Shown here: one piece after another, positions 1-9,851 of the stretch
Position numbering within the stretch: the first letter of the stretch is position 1
Layout of the letters: the number at the start of each line of letters is the position of its first letter
From: Xanthomonas melonis
Lineage (GTDB): Bacteria > Pseudomonadota > Gammaproteobacteria > Xanthomonadales > Xanthomonadaceae
NCBI RefSeq assembly: GCF_020783655.1
Contig: NZ_JAJGQH010000001.1
Coordinates: forward strand, 186,001-250,000
Direction of reading: 5' to 3'
Length of the DNA: 64,000 nucleotides
Translations under genes and position numbers: made by a program
Notes under the pieces: generated by a model
The model's database searches: none
What the model saw: the letters and a program-made list of their open reading frames with translations, nothing else
Told to the model about the DNA's origin: nothing

Positions 1-49
1 CGTGGTTGCGCTCCTGGATCAGCGCGACGGAAAGGGAATGACGGGTCAT
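1..49 (-). CDS. aguB: N-carbamoylputrescine amidase, N-terminal fragment
   Basis: Only the first 16 codons are in the window, reading MTRHSLSVALIQERNH on the minus strand from an ATG at 49. The short start, with the ALIQERNH strand, resembles the first beta strand of nitrilase-superfamily N-carbamoylputrescine amidases. That enzyme hydrolyses N-carbamoylputrescine to putrescine, the step after agmatine deiminase. The complete aguA gene lies 75 bases upstream on the same strand, which is the usual aguA-aguB order and supports the call. The identification rests on very little sequence plus context. Confidence 0.6.
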   Translation of the reverse strand, partial: MTRHSLSVALIQERNH

Positions 50-124
50 GGAAACGTCCAACTGGGTGGCGCACTAAGGTAGCGCGCCCTGGCGTAATGC
101 CGGCCTGCCGGCCGGGACGGTAAC

Positions 125-1159
125 TCAGGCGGCCAGCAGGCCGGCGGGCAACTGCATGGTCAGGCAGTGCAGGCTGCCGTTCTGCCAGATCAGCGCGCGG
201 CACGGCACCGGCACGATTTCGTGCTGCGGGAACGCTTCGGCCAGCACGGCCTGCGCAGCGGCGTCGGCGGCATCGCCATACGCCGGCATCAGCACTGCGC
301 CGTTGACGATCAGGAAGTTGGCGTACGACGCCGCCAGGCGCCGGCCCTGGTCGAGAATCGGCTGCGCCCATGGCAGCACGAACAGCCGGTACGGTTGCCC
401 GTCGGCCTTGCGCAAGGCCGCCAGTTCGTTGCCCATCGCCTGCAGCTCGGCGTAGTGCGAATCGCCAGGCGCATCGCAGCCCTGGTAGACGATGGCATCC
501 GGACCGGCGAAGCGTGCCAGCGTATCGATGTGCGCGTCGGTGTCGTCGCCCTCCAGGTAGCCATGGTCCAGCCACAGCACGCGGTCCTGTGCCAGCCACG
601 CGGCCAGGTCGCTGCTCAGCGATTCGCGGCTGCGTTGCGGATGGCGCTCGTGCAGGCATTTCCAGGTGGTCAGCAAGGTGCCGGCGCCGTCGGTCTCGAT
701 CGCGCCGCCTTCCAGGGCGAAATCCACCGTCTGCACCGGCGCGGGCACGAAGACCTGCGCCGCATCCAGTGAACTCACCAGCTGATCGTCCAGGCTGGCC
801 TCGAACTTGCCGCCCCAACCGGTGAAGCGGAAATCCATCAGCCGGAAGCCACCATCCTGACGCAGGGTGATCGGGCCGGAATCGCGCAGCCAGGTGTCGT
901 TGTAGGCCGCCACCACGAAGCGTACGCGCGTCATGTCCAGCCGTGCCGAACGCAGCCGCGCCTCGGCGTAGATCTGCAAGTCGTCGTCTGCCACGCAGAT
1001 GATCACCGGCTCGAAGCGGGCGATCGCCGTGACCAGCGCGATGTAGGTCTCTTCCACATCGGCCAGGCGTTCGGCCCAATCGGTCCCGGCGTGCGGCCAC
1101 GCGAGCAATACAGCGGATTGAGGTTCCCATTCGGCGGGAAAGCGGAGACGGTCGGTCAT
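125..1159 (-). CDS. aguA: Agmatine deiminase
   Basis: A 344-residue protein of the peptidyl-arginine-deiminase/agmatine deiminase family, which converts agmatine to N-carbamoylputrescine in the arginine decarboxylase route to putrescine. The opening FPAEWEPQSAVLLAWPH is the family start. An acidic stretch EGDDTDAHIDT near residue 220 carries the catalytic His and Asp, and the C-terminal NGSLHCLTMQLP holds the nucleophilic Cys. I chose the ATG at 1159. An upstream extension in the same frame is open but lacks family similarity. Downstream on the same strand is the beginning of aguB, so the two probably form one transcript. Confidence 0.93.
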   Translation of the reverse strand: MTDRLRFPAEWEPQSAVLLAWPHAGTDWAERLADVEETYIALVTAIARFEPVIICVADDDLQIYAEARLRSARLDMTRVRFVVAAYNDTWLRDSGPITLRQDGGFRLMDFRFTGWGGKFEASLDDQLVSSLDAAQVFVPAPVQTVDFALEGGAIETDGAGTLLTTWKCLHERHPQRSRESLSSDLAAWLAQDRVLWLDHGYLEGDDTDAHIDTLARFAGPDAIVYQGCDAPGDSHYAELQAMGNELAALRKADGQPYRLFVLPWAQPILDQGRRLAASYANFLIVNGAVLMPAYGDAADAAAQAVLAEAFPQHEIVPVPCRALIWQNGSLHCLTMQLPAGLLAA

Positions 1160-1372
1160 GCCTGGCAGATACTCATCTTGGTGTCCGGACCGCGGCCCGG
1201 AGGTGTGTCGATACCCTGCACCCGGTGCAGGCTCTTGCGATCCTGACACACGCTCGCGCGTCAGGCCTTGGTGCAGATTCGCAGCAGGACGTGTCCGGTT
1301 GCTGACGGGCACGGCGCTCGCGGCTTGCGTGGCGGTCCGGCCTGCGCTGCACGTGGCGGCGCAGGCGCGCGA

Positions 1373-1714
1373 TCACTTGATCGGCGGCTTCGGCCCGATC
1401 TCGTTGGCGTCGGCCTGATTGGCCACCACGTCGATCACCTTGCTCTTCTCGAAGTACACGGTGAACGCCGGGTACACCCAGCGATGGATCGTCGGCCACT
1501 GACGCTTCTGGCCGCCGCGCGGATCCAGCTTTTCCTGCGGCGCGCCGTAACGGCTTTCGACCTGGCTCATGCTGTCGCCGCGCAAGGGCAGGGCAGCGGC
1601 AGGTTTTTGCTGGACGCGGTCGATCAGCAGCGTTTCGGCCGAAGCGACGGCGCTGATCCCCATCAACGCGATTGTCAGCACGATCGGCGGCATCACAAAC
1701 AAACGGTTGCGCAT
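1373..1714 (-). CDS. Small secreted protein of unknown function
   Basis: A 113-residue protein starting MRNRLFVMPPIVL, with a typical signal peptide ending near AVASA (residues 22-26). The mature part has RGDSMSQVESRYGAP, then an HRWVYPAFTVYFEKSKVIDVV segment. That pattern of a helix with a Gly-rich turn followed by a WxYP strand recalls the SmpA/OmlA (BamE-like) fold, but the similarity is weak and I do not assign it. The next gene on this strand is aguA, 213 bases downstream. It is likely periplasmic. Confidence 0.75.
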   Translation of the reverse strand: MRNRLFVMPPIVLTIALMGISAVASAETLLIDRVQQKPAAALPLRGDSMSQVESRYGAPQEKLDPRGGQKRQWPTIHRWVYPAFTVYFEKSKVIDVVANQADANEIGPKPPIK

Positions 1715-1872
1715 GTCATCTACTCCCCAGTGGACAAGATTCGAGTGGCGATTACAGCAAAAAACCATGGCCCGCGCCGGTCGCGCAGCACCCGGGCGTG
1801 CCTGTCATCCAGGCAGGTGTGGCGCTCGCAGCGGACGCGGGCGCGATGGCCTGCAGCAAGGCAACGACCAAG

Positions 1873-1899
1873 AAAAAACCGCCCGGAGGCGGCTTTCTC
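1873..1899 (-). terminator. Rho-independent terminator after rpmJ
   Basis: Read on the minus strand, the stem CCGCC/GGCGG with a TCCG loop is followed by a run of six T. It lies 25 bases past the rpmJ stop, so rpmJ is probably a monocistronic unit. Confidence 0.8.
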
Positions 1900-1923
1900 G
1901 GGTCTGGCACGCGCCGCAAAGGC

Positions 1924-2049
1924 TCAGCGCTGACGCGCCTTGAAACGCGGGTTCGACTTGCAGATCACGAAGACCTTGCCGCGGCGGCGGACCACCTTGC
2001 AGTCGCGGTGACGGGTCTTCGCAGACTTCAGGGAGGACAGGACTTTCAT
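1924..2049 (-). CDS. rpmJ: 50S ribosomal protein L36, zinc-independent type
   Basis: A 41-residue basic protein, [17 protein letters not shown] onward, ending [10 protein letters not shown]. It matches the longer L36 subtype. Classical L36 has four zinc ligands (three Cys and one His). Here only two Cys remain (residues 17 and 30): the first ligand position is His in TRHRDC and the last is Phe in PRFKARQ. This is the so-called C-minus form, expected not to bind zinc in the usual way. It stands alone, away from a ribosomal operon, with its own terminator. Whether the genome has a second, zinc-binding L36 cannot be told from this window. Confidence 0.95.
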
Positions 2050-2223
2050 GGCACACCTCGGTGTAAGCGGTTGGATTCGATGGGAAGAGTGCCCACGGTT
2101 CGAGGGTGCACTCGCAATGAAGCCGGCGATTCTAACCGGCTTTTCGTCGTGCTTTCAAGTGGTTGCAACGCAATCGCAGCGGGCGGCGTTACACTACCGC
2201 CTGATGCCCTTCCGGAAACCTGA

Positions 2224-2907
2224 ATGACCGACCTGTCGCCCGTCCTCACCATCGATGGCCCCTCCGGCGCCGGCAAGGGCACGGTCAGCCGAATCGTCGC
2301 CGCCCGGCTGGGCTGGCACTATCTCGATTCGGGCGCACTCTACCGCGCCGTCGGCGTGGCGGCGAGCTGGGCCGACCTGGACGTGTCCGACCCGGCGGCT
2401 CTGGTGCGCTGCACCTTCGATACCCGGGTGGAGTTCGACGATGCCGGCGAGGCGGGGCTGCGGGTGTTGGTCAACGGGGTGGATGCCACCAGTGAATTGC
2501 GCCTGGAAACCACCGGGGCGCTGGCCTCGGCCATTGCCGCCATTCCCGAGGTTCGCAGCGCACTGAAGGAGCGCCAGCGCGCATTCAGGCGTGCTCCCGG
2601 GCTGGTCGCCGACGGCCGCGATATGGGCACGGTGATCTTCCCCGACGCCGCCTTCAAGGTGTTTCTGACCGCCAGTGCCGAAGAACGTGCGGGCCGTCGC
2701 CATAAGCAGTTGATGGAAAAGGGTGTTTCGGTTATCTTTGACGACCTGCTGCGCGAGATCATGGCCCGGGATGCCAGGGATGCGCAGCGGGTGGTGGCGC
2801 CATTGCGGCCGGCCGAAGACGCCGTGCTGATCGATACCAGCGGAATCGGGATCGAGGATGTCGTCCAGCGTGTGCTCGGCGTGTTATCCGACCGCACGTC
2901 GTCGTAA
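2224..2907 (+). CDS. cmk: Cytidylate kinase
   Basis: A 227-residue (d)CMP kinase that phosphorylates CMP and dCMP using ATP in pyrimidine salvage. The P-loop [14 protein letters not shown] lies at residues 11-24, followed by the [11 protein letters not shown] substrate-binding stretch and [13 protein letters not shown] around residue 130. The length is that of the bacterial family. It is directly upstream of rpsA, the same cmk-rpsA-ihfB order as in Escherichia coli. Codon use and frame are consistent throughout. Confidence 0.97.
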   Translation: MTDLSPVLTIDGPSGAGKGTVSRIVAARLGWHYLDSGALYRAVGVAASWADLDVSDPAALVRCTFDTRVEFDDAGEAGLRVLVNGVDATSELRLETTGALASAIAAIPEVRSALKERQRAFRRAPGLVADGRDMGTVIFPDAAFKVFLTASAEERAGRRHKQLMEKGVSVIFDDLLREIMARDARDAQRVVAPLRPAEDAVLIDTSGIGIEDVVQRVLGVLSDRTSS

Positions 2908-3089
2908 GCGTTCCGCAAGCGGGCCTGTCCCGCCAACCGTAAGGCGTTCCAAAGCTCCGTTACGCATCCTGCGTGGCGGTTCTATTCCTTCCAATCCGAC
3001 CCGTGGTTGGGGTCGACCAACAGGCTGGGCGGTCCGTCTCTGTCGCAATCCGACGATCGGCGCCCGTGTGTTCAACTGAGTAAATTCAA

Positions 3090-4775
3090 ATGACAGAATC
3101 TTTTGCAGAACTGTTCGAAGCCAGTCAAGCCAATCTGGCGAAGCTGAAGCCGGGCTCCATCGTCACCGGTACCGTCGTGGAAGTGCGCGGCGACGTGGTG
3201 GTGATCAATGCTGGCCTGAAGTCCGAAGGCATCGTGCCGATCGAGCAGTTCCGTAACGACGCTGGCGAGATCGATGTGGGCGTGGGCGACCAGGTCAAGG
3301 TCGCGCTGGACTCCATCGAAAACGGCTTCGGCGAGACCGTGTTGTCGCGCGAAAAGGCCAAGCGCGCGATGGTGTGGGACGAGCTGGAAGAAGCGTTGGA
3401 GAAGAACGAAACCATCACCGGCCGCATCAGCGGCAAGGTCAAGGGTGGTTTCACCGTGGACATCAAGGATGTCCGCGCGTTCCTGCCCGGTTCGCTGGTG
3501 GATGTGCGCCCGGTGCGCGACCCGGCCTACCTGGAAGGCAAGGAACTCGAGTTCAAGCTGATCAAGCTGGACCGCAAGCGCAACAATGTGGTCGTGTCCC
3601 GCCGTGCAGTGGTCGAGAGCGAGCACTCGGAAGAGCGCGAGCAGCTGATGGACAAGCTGCAGGAAGGCGCGATCCTGAAGGGCGTCGTCAAGAACCTGAC
3701 CGACTACGGCGCGTTCGTGGACCTGGGTGGCATCGACGGCCTGCTGCACATCACCGACATGGCCTGGAAGCGCGTGCGCCATCCGTCCGAAGTGGTCAAC
3801 GTCGGCGACGAGCTCGACGTGCGCGTGCTGAAGTTCGACCGCGAGCGTAACCGCGTCAGCCTCGGCCTGAAGCAGCTGGGCGAAGATCCGTGGGACAACA
3901 TCGCCCGTCGTTACCCGGCCAACAGCCGCGTGTTCGGCAAGGTCTCCAACGTCACCGATTACGGCGCGTTCGTCGAGATCGAGCCGGGCGTCGAAGGCCT
4001 GGTGCACGTGTCGGAAATGGACTGGACCAACAAGAACGTCAATCCGTCCAAGGTCGTGCAGGTCGGTGACGAAGTCGAAGTGATGGTGCTGGACGTCGAT
4101 GAAGAGCGTCGCCGCATCTCGCTGGGCATGAAGCAGGTTGCCGCCAATCCGTGGGAAACCTTCGCTGCCACCCACAAGAAGAACGACAAGGTGTCCGGTC
4201 AGATCAAGTCGATCACCGACTTCGGCATCTTCATCGGTCTGGACGGCGGCATCGACGGCCTGGTCCACCTGTCCGACATCAGCTGGAACACCACCGGCGA
4301 AGACGTCGTGCGCAACTACAAGAAGGGCGACACCCTGGAAGCCGTGGTGCTGGCAGTGGACCCGGAGCGCGAGCGCATCAGCCTGGGCGTCAAGCAGCTG
4401 GAGCAGGACCCGTTCGGTCAGTACATGGCGTCCAACCCGAAGGGTTCGAAGGTCGAAGGCACGGTGCGTGAAGTGGATGCCAAGGGCGCCACGATCGATC
4501 TGGCCGATGGCATCGAAGGCTATGTGGCTGCACGCGACATCGCCAACGAGCGCGTCGACGATGCGACCCAGCACCTGAAGGTCGGCGACAAGATCGAAGC
4601 CAAGTTCGTGGGCATGGACCGCAAGGGCCGCACCCTGCAGCTGTCGATCAAGGCCAAGGACGATGCCGAAATGCGCGAAACGCTGGAGGAATACCAGTCC
4701 TCCGCTGCGTCGGGCGGCATGACTCAGCTGGGTGCGTTGCTGCGCGCGCAGTTGAACAACAACAAGTCCGAGTAA
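3090..4775 (+). CDS. rpsA: 30S ribosomal protein S1
   Basis: A 561-residue S1 protein that helps unfold mRNA and position it on the 30S subunit. It begins [13 protein letters not shown] and contains six consecutive S1/OB-fold repeats, seen as recurring [19 protein letters not shown] and RVSLGLKQ blocks. The first two repeats are divergent, as usual, and bind the ribosome. The 182-base gap from cmk contains no gene and is probably the leader through which S1 controls its own translation. That role is known in E. coli and inferred here. A strong hairpin follows the stop codon. Confidence 0.98.
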   Translation: MTESFAELFEASQANLAKLKPGSIVTGTVVEVRGDVVVINAGLKSEGIVPIEQFRNDAGEIDVGVGDQVKVALDSIENGFGETVLSREKAKRAMVWDELEEALEKNETITGRISGKVKGGFTVDIKDVRAFLPGSLVDVRPVRDPAYLEGKELEFKLIKLDRKRNNVVVSRRAVVESEHSEEREQLMDKLQEGAILKGVVKNLTDYGAFVDLGGIDGLLHITDMAWKRVRHPSEVVNVGDELDVRVLKFDRERNRVSLGLKQLGEDPWDNIARRYPANSRVFGKVSNVTDYGAFVEIEPGVEGLVHVSEMDWTNKNVNPSKVVQVGDEVEVMVLDVDEERRRISLGMKQVAANPWETFAATHKKNDKVSGQIKSITDFGIFIGLDGGIDGLVHLSDISWNTTGEDVVRNYKKGDTLEAVVLAVDPERERISLGVKQLEQDPFGQYMASNPKGSKVEGTVREVDAKGATIDLADGIEGYVAARDIANERVDDATQHLKVGDKIEAKFVGMDRKGRTLQLSIKAKDDAEMRETLEEYQSSAASGGMTQLGALLRAQLNNNKSE

Positions 4776-4803
4776 GCGCGTAGCGCTCTAGCGAGCGTGA
4801 TGG

Positions 4804-4829
4804 ATCGGCCCGGGCTTGCCCGGGCCGAT
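4804..4829 (+). terminator. Strong hairpin between rpsA and ihfB
   Basis: A perfect 12-bp stem, ATCGGCCCGGGC, with a TT loop and its complement. It lies 29 bases after the rpsA stop and 33 bases before the ihfB ATG. It lacks a clear T run, so it may act as a partial terminator or an mRNA-stabilising/processing structure rather than a full stop. Confidence 0.55.
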
Positions 4830-4862
4830 TCCGATGTGTCAGTCGAAAAAGCAACTCTTCCC

Positions 4863-5174
4863 ATGACCAAGTCCGAATTGATTGAAATCCTGGCACGACG
4901 CCAAGCGCATCTGAAGTCGGACGACGTGGACCTGGCAGTCAAGTCACTGCTGGAAATGATGGGGCAGGCGCTCTCCGAGGGCGATCGGATCGAAATCCGC
5001 GGGTTCGGCAGCTTCTCGCTGCACTACCGCCCGCCAAGGTTGGGTCGTAATCCCAAGACCGGCGAATCGGTGGCGTTGCCGGGCAAGCATGTCCCGCATT
5101 TCAAGCCGGGCAAGGAATTGCGCGAGCGGGTCAGCTCGGTGGTTCCGGTCGATCTGGCCGATGCGGCGGACTGA
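4863..5174 (+). CDS. ihfB: Integration host factor subunit beta
   Basis: A 103-residue DNA-bending protein that pairs with IhfA. It begins [14 protein letters not shown] and has the DNABII signature [23 protein letters not shown] around residues 44-66, including the beta-arm Pro that intercalates into DNA. I chose the ATG at 4863 because the family starts there, although an upstream in-frame start exists. The C-terminal tail past the core ([10 protein letters not shown]) is slightly longer than in E. coli. It is part of the conserved cmk-rpsA-ihfB group. Confidence 0.97.
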   Translation: MTKSELIEILARRQAHLKSDDVDLAVKSLLEMMGQALSEGDRIEIRGFGSFSLHYRPPRLGRNPKTGESVALPGKHVPHFKPGKELRERVSSVVPVDLADAAD

Positions 5175-5241
5175 GGTACGCTCTACCGCTACGTTTATCC
5201 TGTCTCGGTTAAGCTAATCCCCTTCCCGACGGAGTCTCGCG

Positions 5242-5547
5242 ATGAAGGTGTTTCGCTTGCTGGTGATGTTGGCGTTCCTGCTGGTCGGCCTGATCGTCGG
5301 GGCGGTCAATTCTCAGGACGTTACGCTCGACTTCCTGTTCTCCAGTGTGCATACGACCTCCGGAGTCGCGATCATCGTCGCGTTGCTGGTCGGCGTGTTG
5401 ATCGGCGCCGGCATGGTGCTGGTCAGTGTGGTCATTCCCCTTTATTCCAGACTGCGCCAGGCCAACAAGGCGGTTGCGGTCAGTCGTGCCGATGCCGGGC
5501 CAGTTGCGCCCGCCGCCGTCGAGCCGCGCCCTCTCGATGGACTGTAA
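5242..5547 (+). CDS. lapA: LapA-domain inner-membrane protein (DUF1049)
   Basis: A 101-residue protein with two membrane segments (about residues 5-23 and 40-65) and the NSQDVTLDFLF loop between them, typical of LapA (formerly YciS). It works with LapB in controlling LPS assembly. A GGAG ribosome site precedes the ATG by 10 bases. The stop is 6 bases before lapB, so the two are co-translated. The C-terminal 30 residues are cytoplasmic and polar. Confidence 0.9.
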   Translation: MKVFRLLVMLAFLLVGLIVGAVNSQDVTLDFLFSSVHTTSGVAIIVALLVGVLIGAGMVLVSVVIPLYSRLRQANKAVAVSRADAGPVAPAAVEPRPLDGL

Positions 5548-5553
5548 GCACGT

Positions 5554-6732
5554 ATGGACTTCCTGACCGAGTGGTTCTGGTTCTTCCTGTTTTTGCCGCT
5601 GGCGGCCTTGAGCGGCTGGGTCGTCGGCCGTCGCGGTGGCCAGCGCCACGGCGATACCCAGGTCAGCCGCCTCTCCAGCACCTATTTCCGTGGTCTGAAC
5701 TATCTGCTCAACGAGCAGCCGGACAAGGCCATCGAGCTGTTTCTGCATATCGCCGAGCTGGATAAGGAGACTTTCGAGACGCAGGTTGCGCTCGGGCACC
5801 TGTTCCGGCGCCGCGGCGAGGTGGATCGCGCCATTCGCCTGCACCAGGGCCTGGTGCAGCGTGCCGACCTGACCGATCAGCAGCGGGTGCAGGCCTTGCT
5901 GGCGCTGGGCGAGGACTACATGAAGTCCGGCCTGCTCGATCGCGCCGAAACCGTGTTCACCGAACTCGCCCAGCTGGACCAGCGCGCGCCGCAGGCGCTG
6001 CGGCATCTGATCGGCATCTACCAGGCCGAGCGCGACTGGGAAAAGGCGATCGACAACGCCACCCGCTACGAGGAAGTCACCGGCGAGCCGATGGGCAAGC
6101 TGATCTCGCAGTTCGAATGCGAACTGGCCGACCGTTACCGCGGCCTCGGCAAGCCCGACGACGCCTTGCTCGCGATCCGGCGTGCCTACCAGGCCGATGG
6201 CACATCGGTGCGTGCCGGCATTCTGGAAGGGCGCATCGAAGCCGAGCGTGGACACGACGAGGCTGCCGTGCGTGCTTTCGAGCGCGCCGCGCGGCACGAC
6301 CCGGAGTATCTGCCGGAGATCATCCCCGCCCTGATGGCGGCCTATCGCCGGGTTGGCGACATCGCCGGTGCGCGCAACTTCCTGTCGGAAATGACCGAAC
6401 ACTATCGCGGGATCGCGCCGGTGCTGGCGCTGACCCAGCTGATGGAAGCGCAGGACGGCGTCGCGCCGGCATTGGCCTATCTGAGCCGTCAGCTCAAGGA
6501 TCGGCCGTCGGTGCGCGGAGAGTCCGCACTGATCGACCTGACCCTGGCCGAGGGCAGCGACCCGGTCGGCACCTTGAACGATCTCAAGCACATCACCGAT
6601 CAGTTGCTGGTGCGCAATCCCAGCTATCGGTGCACCCGCTGCGGCTTCGGCGCCAAGACCCACCACTGGCAATGCCCGAGCTGCAAGGAGTGGGGCACGG
6701 TCAAGCCGCTGTTGAATTACGCGGTGGTGTAA
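5554..6732 (+). CDS. lapB: LPS assembly protein LapB (TPR plus rubredoxin-like domain)
   Basis: A 392-residue protein with one N-terminal membrane anchor (about residues 5-22), a long series of TPR helices (about 40-340) and a C-terminal metal-binding knuckle with two Cys-x2-Cys pairs, CTRCGFG and CPSCKEWG (about 355-380). LapB (formerly YciM) couples LPS assembly to FtsH-dependent turnover of LpxC in enterobacteria, and its metal knuckle packs on the TPRs. The order lapA-lapB and the full domain set make the call firm. Confidence 0.95.
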   Translation: MDFLTEWFWFFLFLPLAALSGWVVGRRGGQRHGDTQVSRLSSTYFRGLNYLLNEQPDKAIELFLHIAELDKETFETQVALGHLFRRRGEVDRAIRLHQGLVQRADLTDQQRVQALLALGEDYMKSGLLDRAETVFTELAQLDQRAPQALRHLIGIYQAERDWEKAIDNATRYEEVTGEPMGKLISQFECELADRYRGLGKPDDALLAIRRAYQADGTSVRAGILEGRIEAERGHDEAAVRAFERAARHDPEYLPEIIPALMAAYRRVGDIAGARNFLSEMTEHYRGIAPVLALTQLMEAQDGVAPALAYLSRQLKDRPSVRGESALIDLTLAEGSDPVGTLNDLKHITDQLLVRNPSYRCTRCGFGAKTHHWQCPSCKEWGTVKPLLNYAVV

Positions 6733-6955
6733 CGGTGTCGATCTTTCCTCAAGGGCGCGCATGCCCGGGCACCGGGCTGCGGTTGCGGGCGCATCGCATG
6801 CGGCGGCGACATGTGTCAGGGCATCTGGCTGGCGATCCGTACGCTACCGTATTCTGGCCTTCGGCACGCGCATGGCGAGGCATCCGGGTGCCGTTGTCGT
6901 TGCTGGATGCGCATCGCGGCAGCGCTTCGCGCCCGATCGGTCACCGGGCGCGCTG

Positions 6956-7930
6956 ATGTCGGAACTCTGGCTGTGGTGTGCGTCGCACCTGATCGCCGCG
7001 GCGCTGGGCACTTGGCTCCTGCGTGGCTATGCACTGCGTCGTCGCCTGCTCGATCAGCCCGGTGAGCGCCGCAGCCATGCCGTCGCCACACCGCGCGGCG
7101 GCGGCATGGCGATCGTGGCAGCCGTTCTTGCGGGATGCGGGGCGGCGTGCGCGCTCTGGCCGGCCGCGCGCCCGATCGTGATCTGGTTCGCCGCCGGGCT
7201 GGTGCTGGTCGCCGGTGTCGGTTGGTGGGACGATCACCGCCCACTATCGGCCAGGCTGCGTCTGCTCATCCATATGGCCGCCTCCGCCTCGCTGGGGCTG
7301 TTGATCGCGCGCTACAGCGGTAACGCCTGGGATGGCGTCCTTGGTGCGCTGGCGTCGGTGGTGTTGATCAACGTCTGGAATTTCATGGACGGCATCAATG
7401 GGCTGGCGGCCAGCCAGGCCGCATTGGCGGCATTGGCATTCGCCGCCGCTGTCCCGGCGCCCTGGTCGTGGGCAGGTCTGGCGGTGGCGGCGTCCTGCCT
7501 GGGCTTTCTGCCCTTCAACTTTCCGCGTGCGCGCATCTTTCTGGGCGACGGCGGCAGTGGTGCGCTGGGCTACATCCTGGCCGCGCTGCTCGCGCTCGGC
7601 GTGGTGGAAGGGCAGGCCGGCTGGTGGATCGGCTGGCTGCCCTTGTCTGCATTTCTTGTAGACGCCGGCTTCACGCTATTGTCTCGCATGCTCGCCCGGC
7701 AACGCTGGTGGGAACCGCATGCGCAGCACGTTTACCAACGTCTTGCGCGTCGTTTCGCAAACCATGTTCCGGTAACCGCCGCTTATTTCGCCTTCAGCCT
7801 GGCGGCGCTCAGCTTGTACGTGGTACTTCGTCATGACCCGTTGTGGCTGCAATGGCTTGCGGCCCTGAGCTGGGGCCTGGCGGCCACAGCGATCTGGCAC
7901 CTTCTGCGCAATGGCCTGCGCGATTATTGA
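6956..7930 (+). CDS. WecA/MraY-family undecaprenyl-phosphate sugar-1-phosphate transferase
   Basis: A 324-residue polytopic membrane protein of glycosyltransferase family 4. Diagnostic motifs are GVGWWDDH (Asp pair, about residue 88), NVWNFMDGINGLA (about 140), NFPRARIFLGDGGSG (about 185) and the late cytoplasmic HAQHVYQR. Such enzymes transfer a sugar-1-phosphate from a UDP-sugar to undecaprenyl phosphate to start O-antigen or exopolysaccharide units. The ATG at 6956 gives the usual N-terminal membrane helix. The 223 bases after lapB contain no gene. The following genes (a nucleotide-sugar dehydratase and galU) fit an LPS O-chain role. The exact sugar cannot be told. Confidence 0.9.
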   Translation: MSELWLWCASHLIAAALGTWLLRGYALRRRLLDQPGERRSHAVATPRGGGMAIVAAVLAGCGAACALWPAARPIVIWFAAGLVLVAGVGWWDDHRPLSARLRLLIHMAASASLGLLIARYSGNAWDGVLGALASVVLINVWNFMDGINGLAASQAALAALAFAAAVPAPWSWAGLAVAASCLGFLPFNFPRARIFLGDGGSGALGYILAALLALGVVEGQAGWWIGWLPLSAFLVDAGFTLLSRMLARQRWWEPHAQHVYQRLARRFANHVPVTAAYFAFSLAALSLYVVLRHDPLWLQWLAALSWGLAATAIWHLLRNGLRDY

Positions 7931-7943
7931 GTCATGGATTTTT

Positions 7944-9851
7944 ATGATTTCTTGGCGTGACCGTCTGACCAAAGCATTGCCGCAGGTCGCTGTGGTGGTG
8001 CATGACCTGCTCATGGTCTGGCTGTGCTGGCAATTGCTGCACGCTGGCCGGTATTCCATGCTGCGCGACGCGCCCGATCTCCCGCTGTGGGACTGGCGCA
8101 CCGCCGTCGTGCTGGTCGCGCAGGGGCTGGTGTTCTGGAAGATGGGGCTGTACCGCGGCCTGTGGCGGTTCGCCTCGGTTCCCGACCTCTGGAACATTTT
8201 CAAATCCAGCTTCCTGGGCCTGGTGGCGATCGTGCTGGCCTTGTCCTATGACCGCCTGGACGGCGTGCCGCTCTCTGTTCTGGTGGTGTATCCGTTCGCG
8301 CTGTCGGCGCTGTTGGGGACGCCACGACTGCTGTACCGCGCGTGGAAGGACTACCAGATCGCGCACTCCGGCGAGGTCGCGCAGCGGGTGCTGATCCTGG
8401 GTGCCGGCCGTGCCGCCGAAGGTCTGGTGCGCGACCTGCGTCGTACCGGTGCCTTCGTGCCGGTCGGCTTCCTGGACGATGCGGCCAATCTGCACGGCGC
8501 CAAAATCCAGGGCCTCAACGTGCTGGGCAACCTGGAGCAGGCCGCGTCGATCGCCAAGGAAACGGCGGCCAAGTTGCTGGTGATCGCGATTCCGTCGCTG
8601 GACGCTGCCGGCATGCAGCGGGTGGTGGCGATCTGCGAAAGCACCGGCCTGCCGTTCCGGATGGTGCCCAAGCTGATCAACGTGCTGGAAGGGCGTTCGC
8701 TGCCTGGCGAACTGAAAGAGGTGGCCATCGAGGATCTGCTCAATCGCAAGCCGGTGACCCCGGACTGGCGGCTGATCCGCGGCTGGCTGACCAACAAGAC
8801 CGTCATGGTCACCGGTGCCGGCGGCTCCATCGGTTCGGAAGTGTGCCGGCAATGTGCCCGCCACGGCGCGCGTCGCATCGTGCTGCTGGAAATTGACGAA
8901 CTGGCGTTGCTGACCATCGATTCGGATCTGCGCCGCCTGTTCCCGGATGTCGAGGTGGTCCGTGTGCTGGGCGATTGCGGCGACCCGGCGGTGGTCGCGC
9001 ACGCGCTGCATACCGCGACCCCGGACGCGGTATTCCATGCCGCCGCTTACAAGCAGGTGCCGTTGCTGGAAGAGCAGTTGCGCGAGGCGGTGCGCAACAA
9101 CGTGCTGGCGACCGAGAACGTGGCGCGCGCCTGCCAGCGTGCACGGATCGAGACCTTCGTCTTCATTTCCACCGACAAGGCAGTCGAGCCCGTCAACGTG
9201 CTGGGCGCCAGCAAGCGCTACGCGGAGATGATCTGCCAGAGTCTTGACGCACGCGACGCGCCGACGCGCTTCATCACGGTCCGCTTCGGCAACGTGCTCG
9301 ACTCCGCTGGCAGTGTGGTGCCGCTGTTTCGCGAGCAGATCCGGCAGGGCGGCCCGGTGACGGTGACGCATCCGGATGTGACCCGGTACTTCATGACCAT
9401 TCCGGAAGCCTGCCAGCTGGTGATCCAGGCCGCTGCATCGGCGTCGCATGGGGCGATCTACACGCTGGACATGGGCGAACCGGTGGCCATCCGCCTGCTG
9501 GCCGAGCAGATGATCCGTCTCGCCGGGAAGCAACCAGGCAAGGACATCGCCATCCTCTATACCGGGTTGCGTCCGGGCGAGAAGCTGCACGAGACCCTGT
9601 TCTATTCCGACGAGGACTATCGCCCTACCGCGCACCCCAAGATCCTGGAAGCGGGCGTGCGCGAGTTCTCGCATGAGCAGGTGCTGCAGCTGGTGACGCG
9701 GCTGCGCGAGGCGGTTAACCGTTATGACATCAAGGCCATGGAGACTGTGCTGGGCAGTCTGATGCCGGATTTCGCGGCTGCTCGACGGAAAGTCGACGCG
9801 CGATCTGATACGGTCGTTCCATTCCCCGCACGTGAGGTCAGAAGACTTTGA
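7944..9851 (+). CDS. WbpM/CapD-type membrane nucleotide-sugar 4,6-dehydratase
   Basis: About 635 residues. The N-terminal ~130 form four membrane helices. Next come a CoA-binding-like Rossmann domain (RVLILGAGRAAEG, about residue 150) and a C-terminal short-chain dehydrogenase domain starting at VMVTGAGGSIGSE (about 290). The active-site region FISTDKAVEPVNVLGASKRYAE matches the WbpM/PglF/FlaA1 group, which makes UDP-4-keto-6-deoxy sugars for O-antigen. The start is uncertain: the ATG at 7944 is preferred, but one at 7911 would overlap the previous gene. The stop overlaps the galU start. Confidence 0.9.
   Translation: MISWRDRLTKALPQVAVVVHDLLMVWLCWQLLHAGRYSMLRDAPDLPLWDWRTAVVLVAQGLVFWKMGLYRGLWRFASVPDLWNIFKSSFLGLVAIVLALSYDRLDGVPLSVLVVYPFALSALLGTPRLLYRAWKDYQIAHSGEVAQRVLILGAGRAAEGLVRDLRRTGAFVPVGFLDDAANLHGAKIQGLNVLGNLEQAASIAKETAAKLLVIAIPSLDAAGMQRVVAICESTGLPFRMVPKLINVLEGRSLPGELKEVAIEDLLNRKPVTPDWRLIRGWLTNKTVMVTGAGGSIGSEVCRQCARHGARRIVLLEIDELALLTIDSDLRRLFPDVEVVRVLGDCGDPAVVAHALHTATPDAVFHAAAYKQVPLLEEQLREAVRNNVLATENVARACQRARIETFVFISTDKAVEPVNVLGASKRYAEMICQSLDARDAPTRFITVRFGNVLDSAGSVVPLFREQIRQGGPVTVTHPDVTRYFMTIPEACQLVIQAAASASHGAIYTLDMGEPVAIRLLAEQMIRLAGKQPGKDIAILYTGLRPGEKLHETLFYSDEDYRPTAHPKILEAGVREFSHEQVLQLVTRLREAVNRYDIKAMETVLGSLMPDFAAARRKVDARSDTVVPFPAREVRRL

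Noticed and set aside
3072..4574. 500-codon frame antisense to rpsA
   Set aside because: Shadow of a conserved ribosomal protein gene; composition (His/Asp/Val-rich) is that of a complementary frame.
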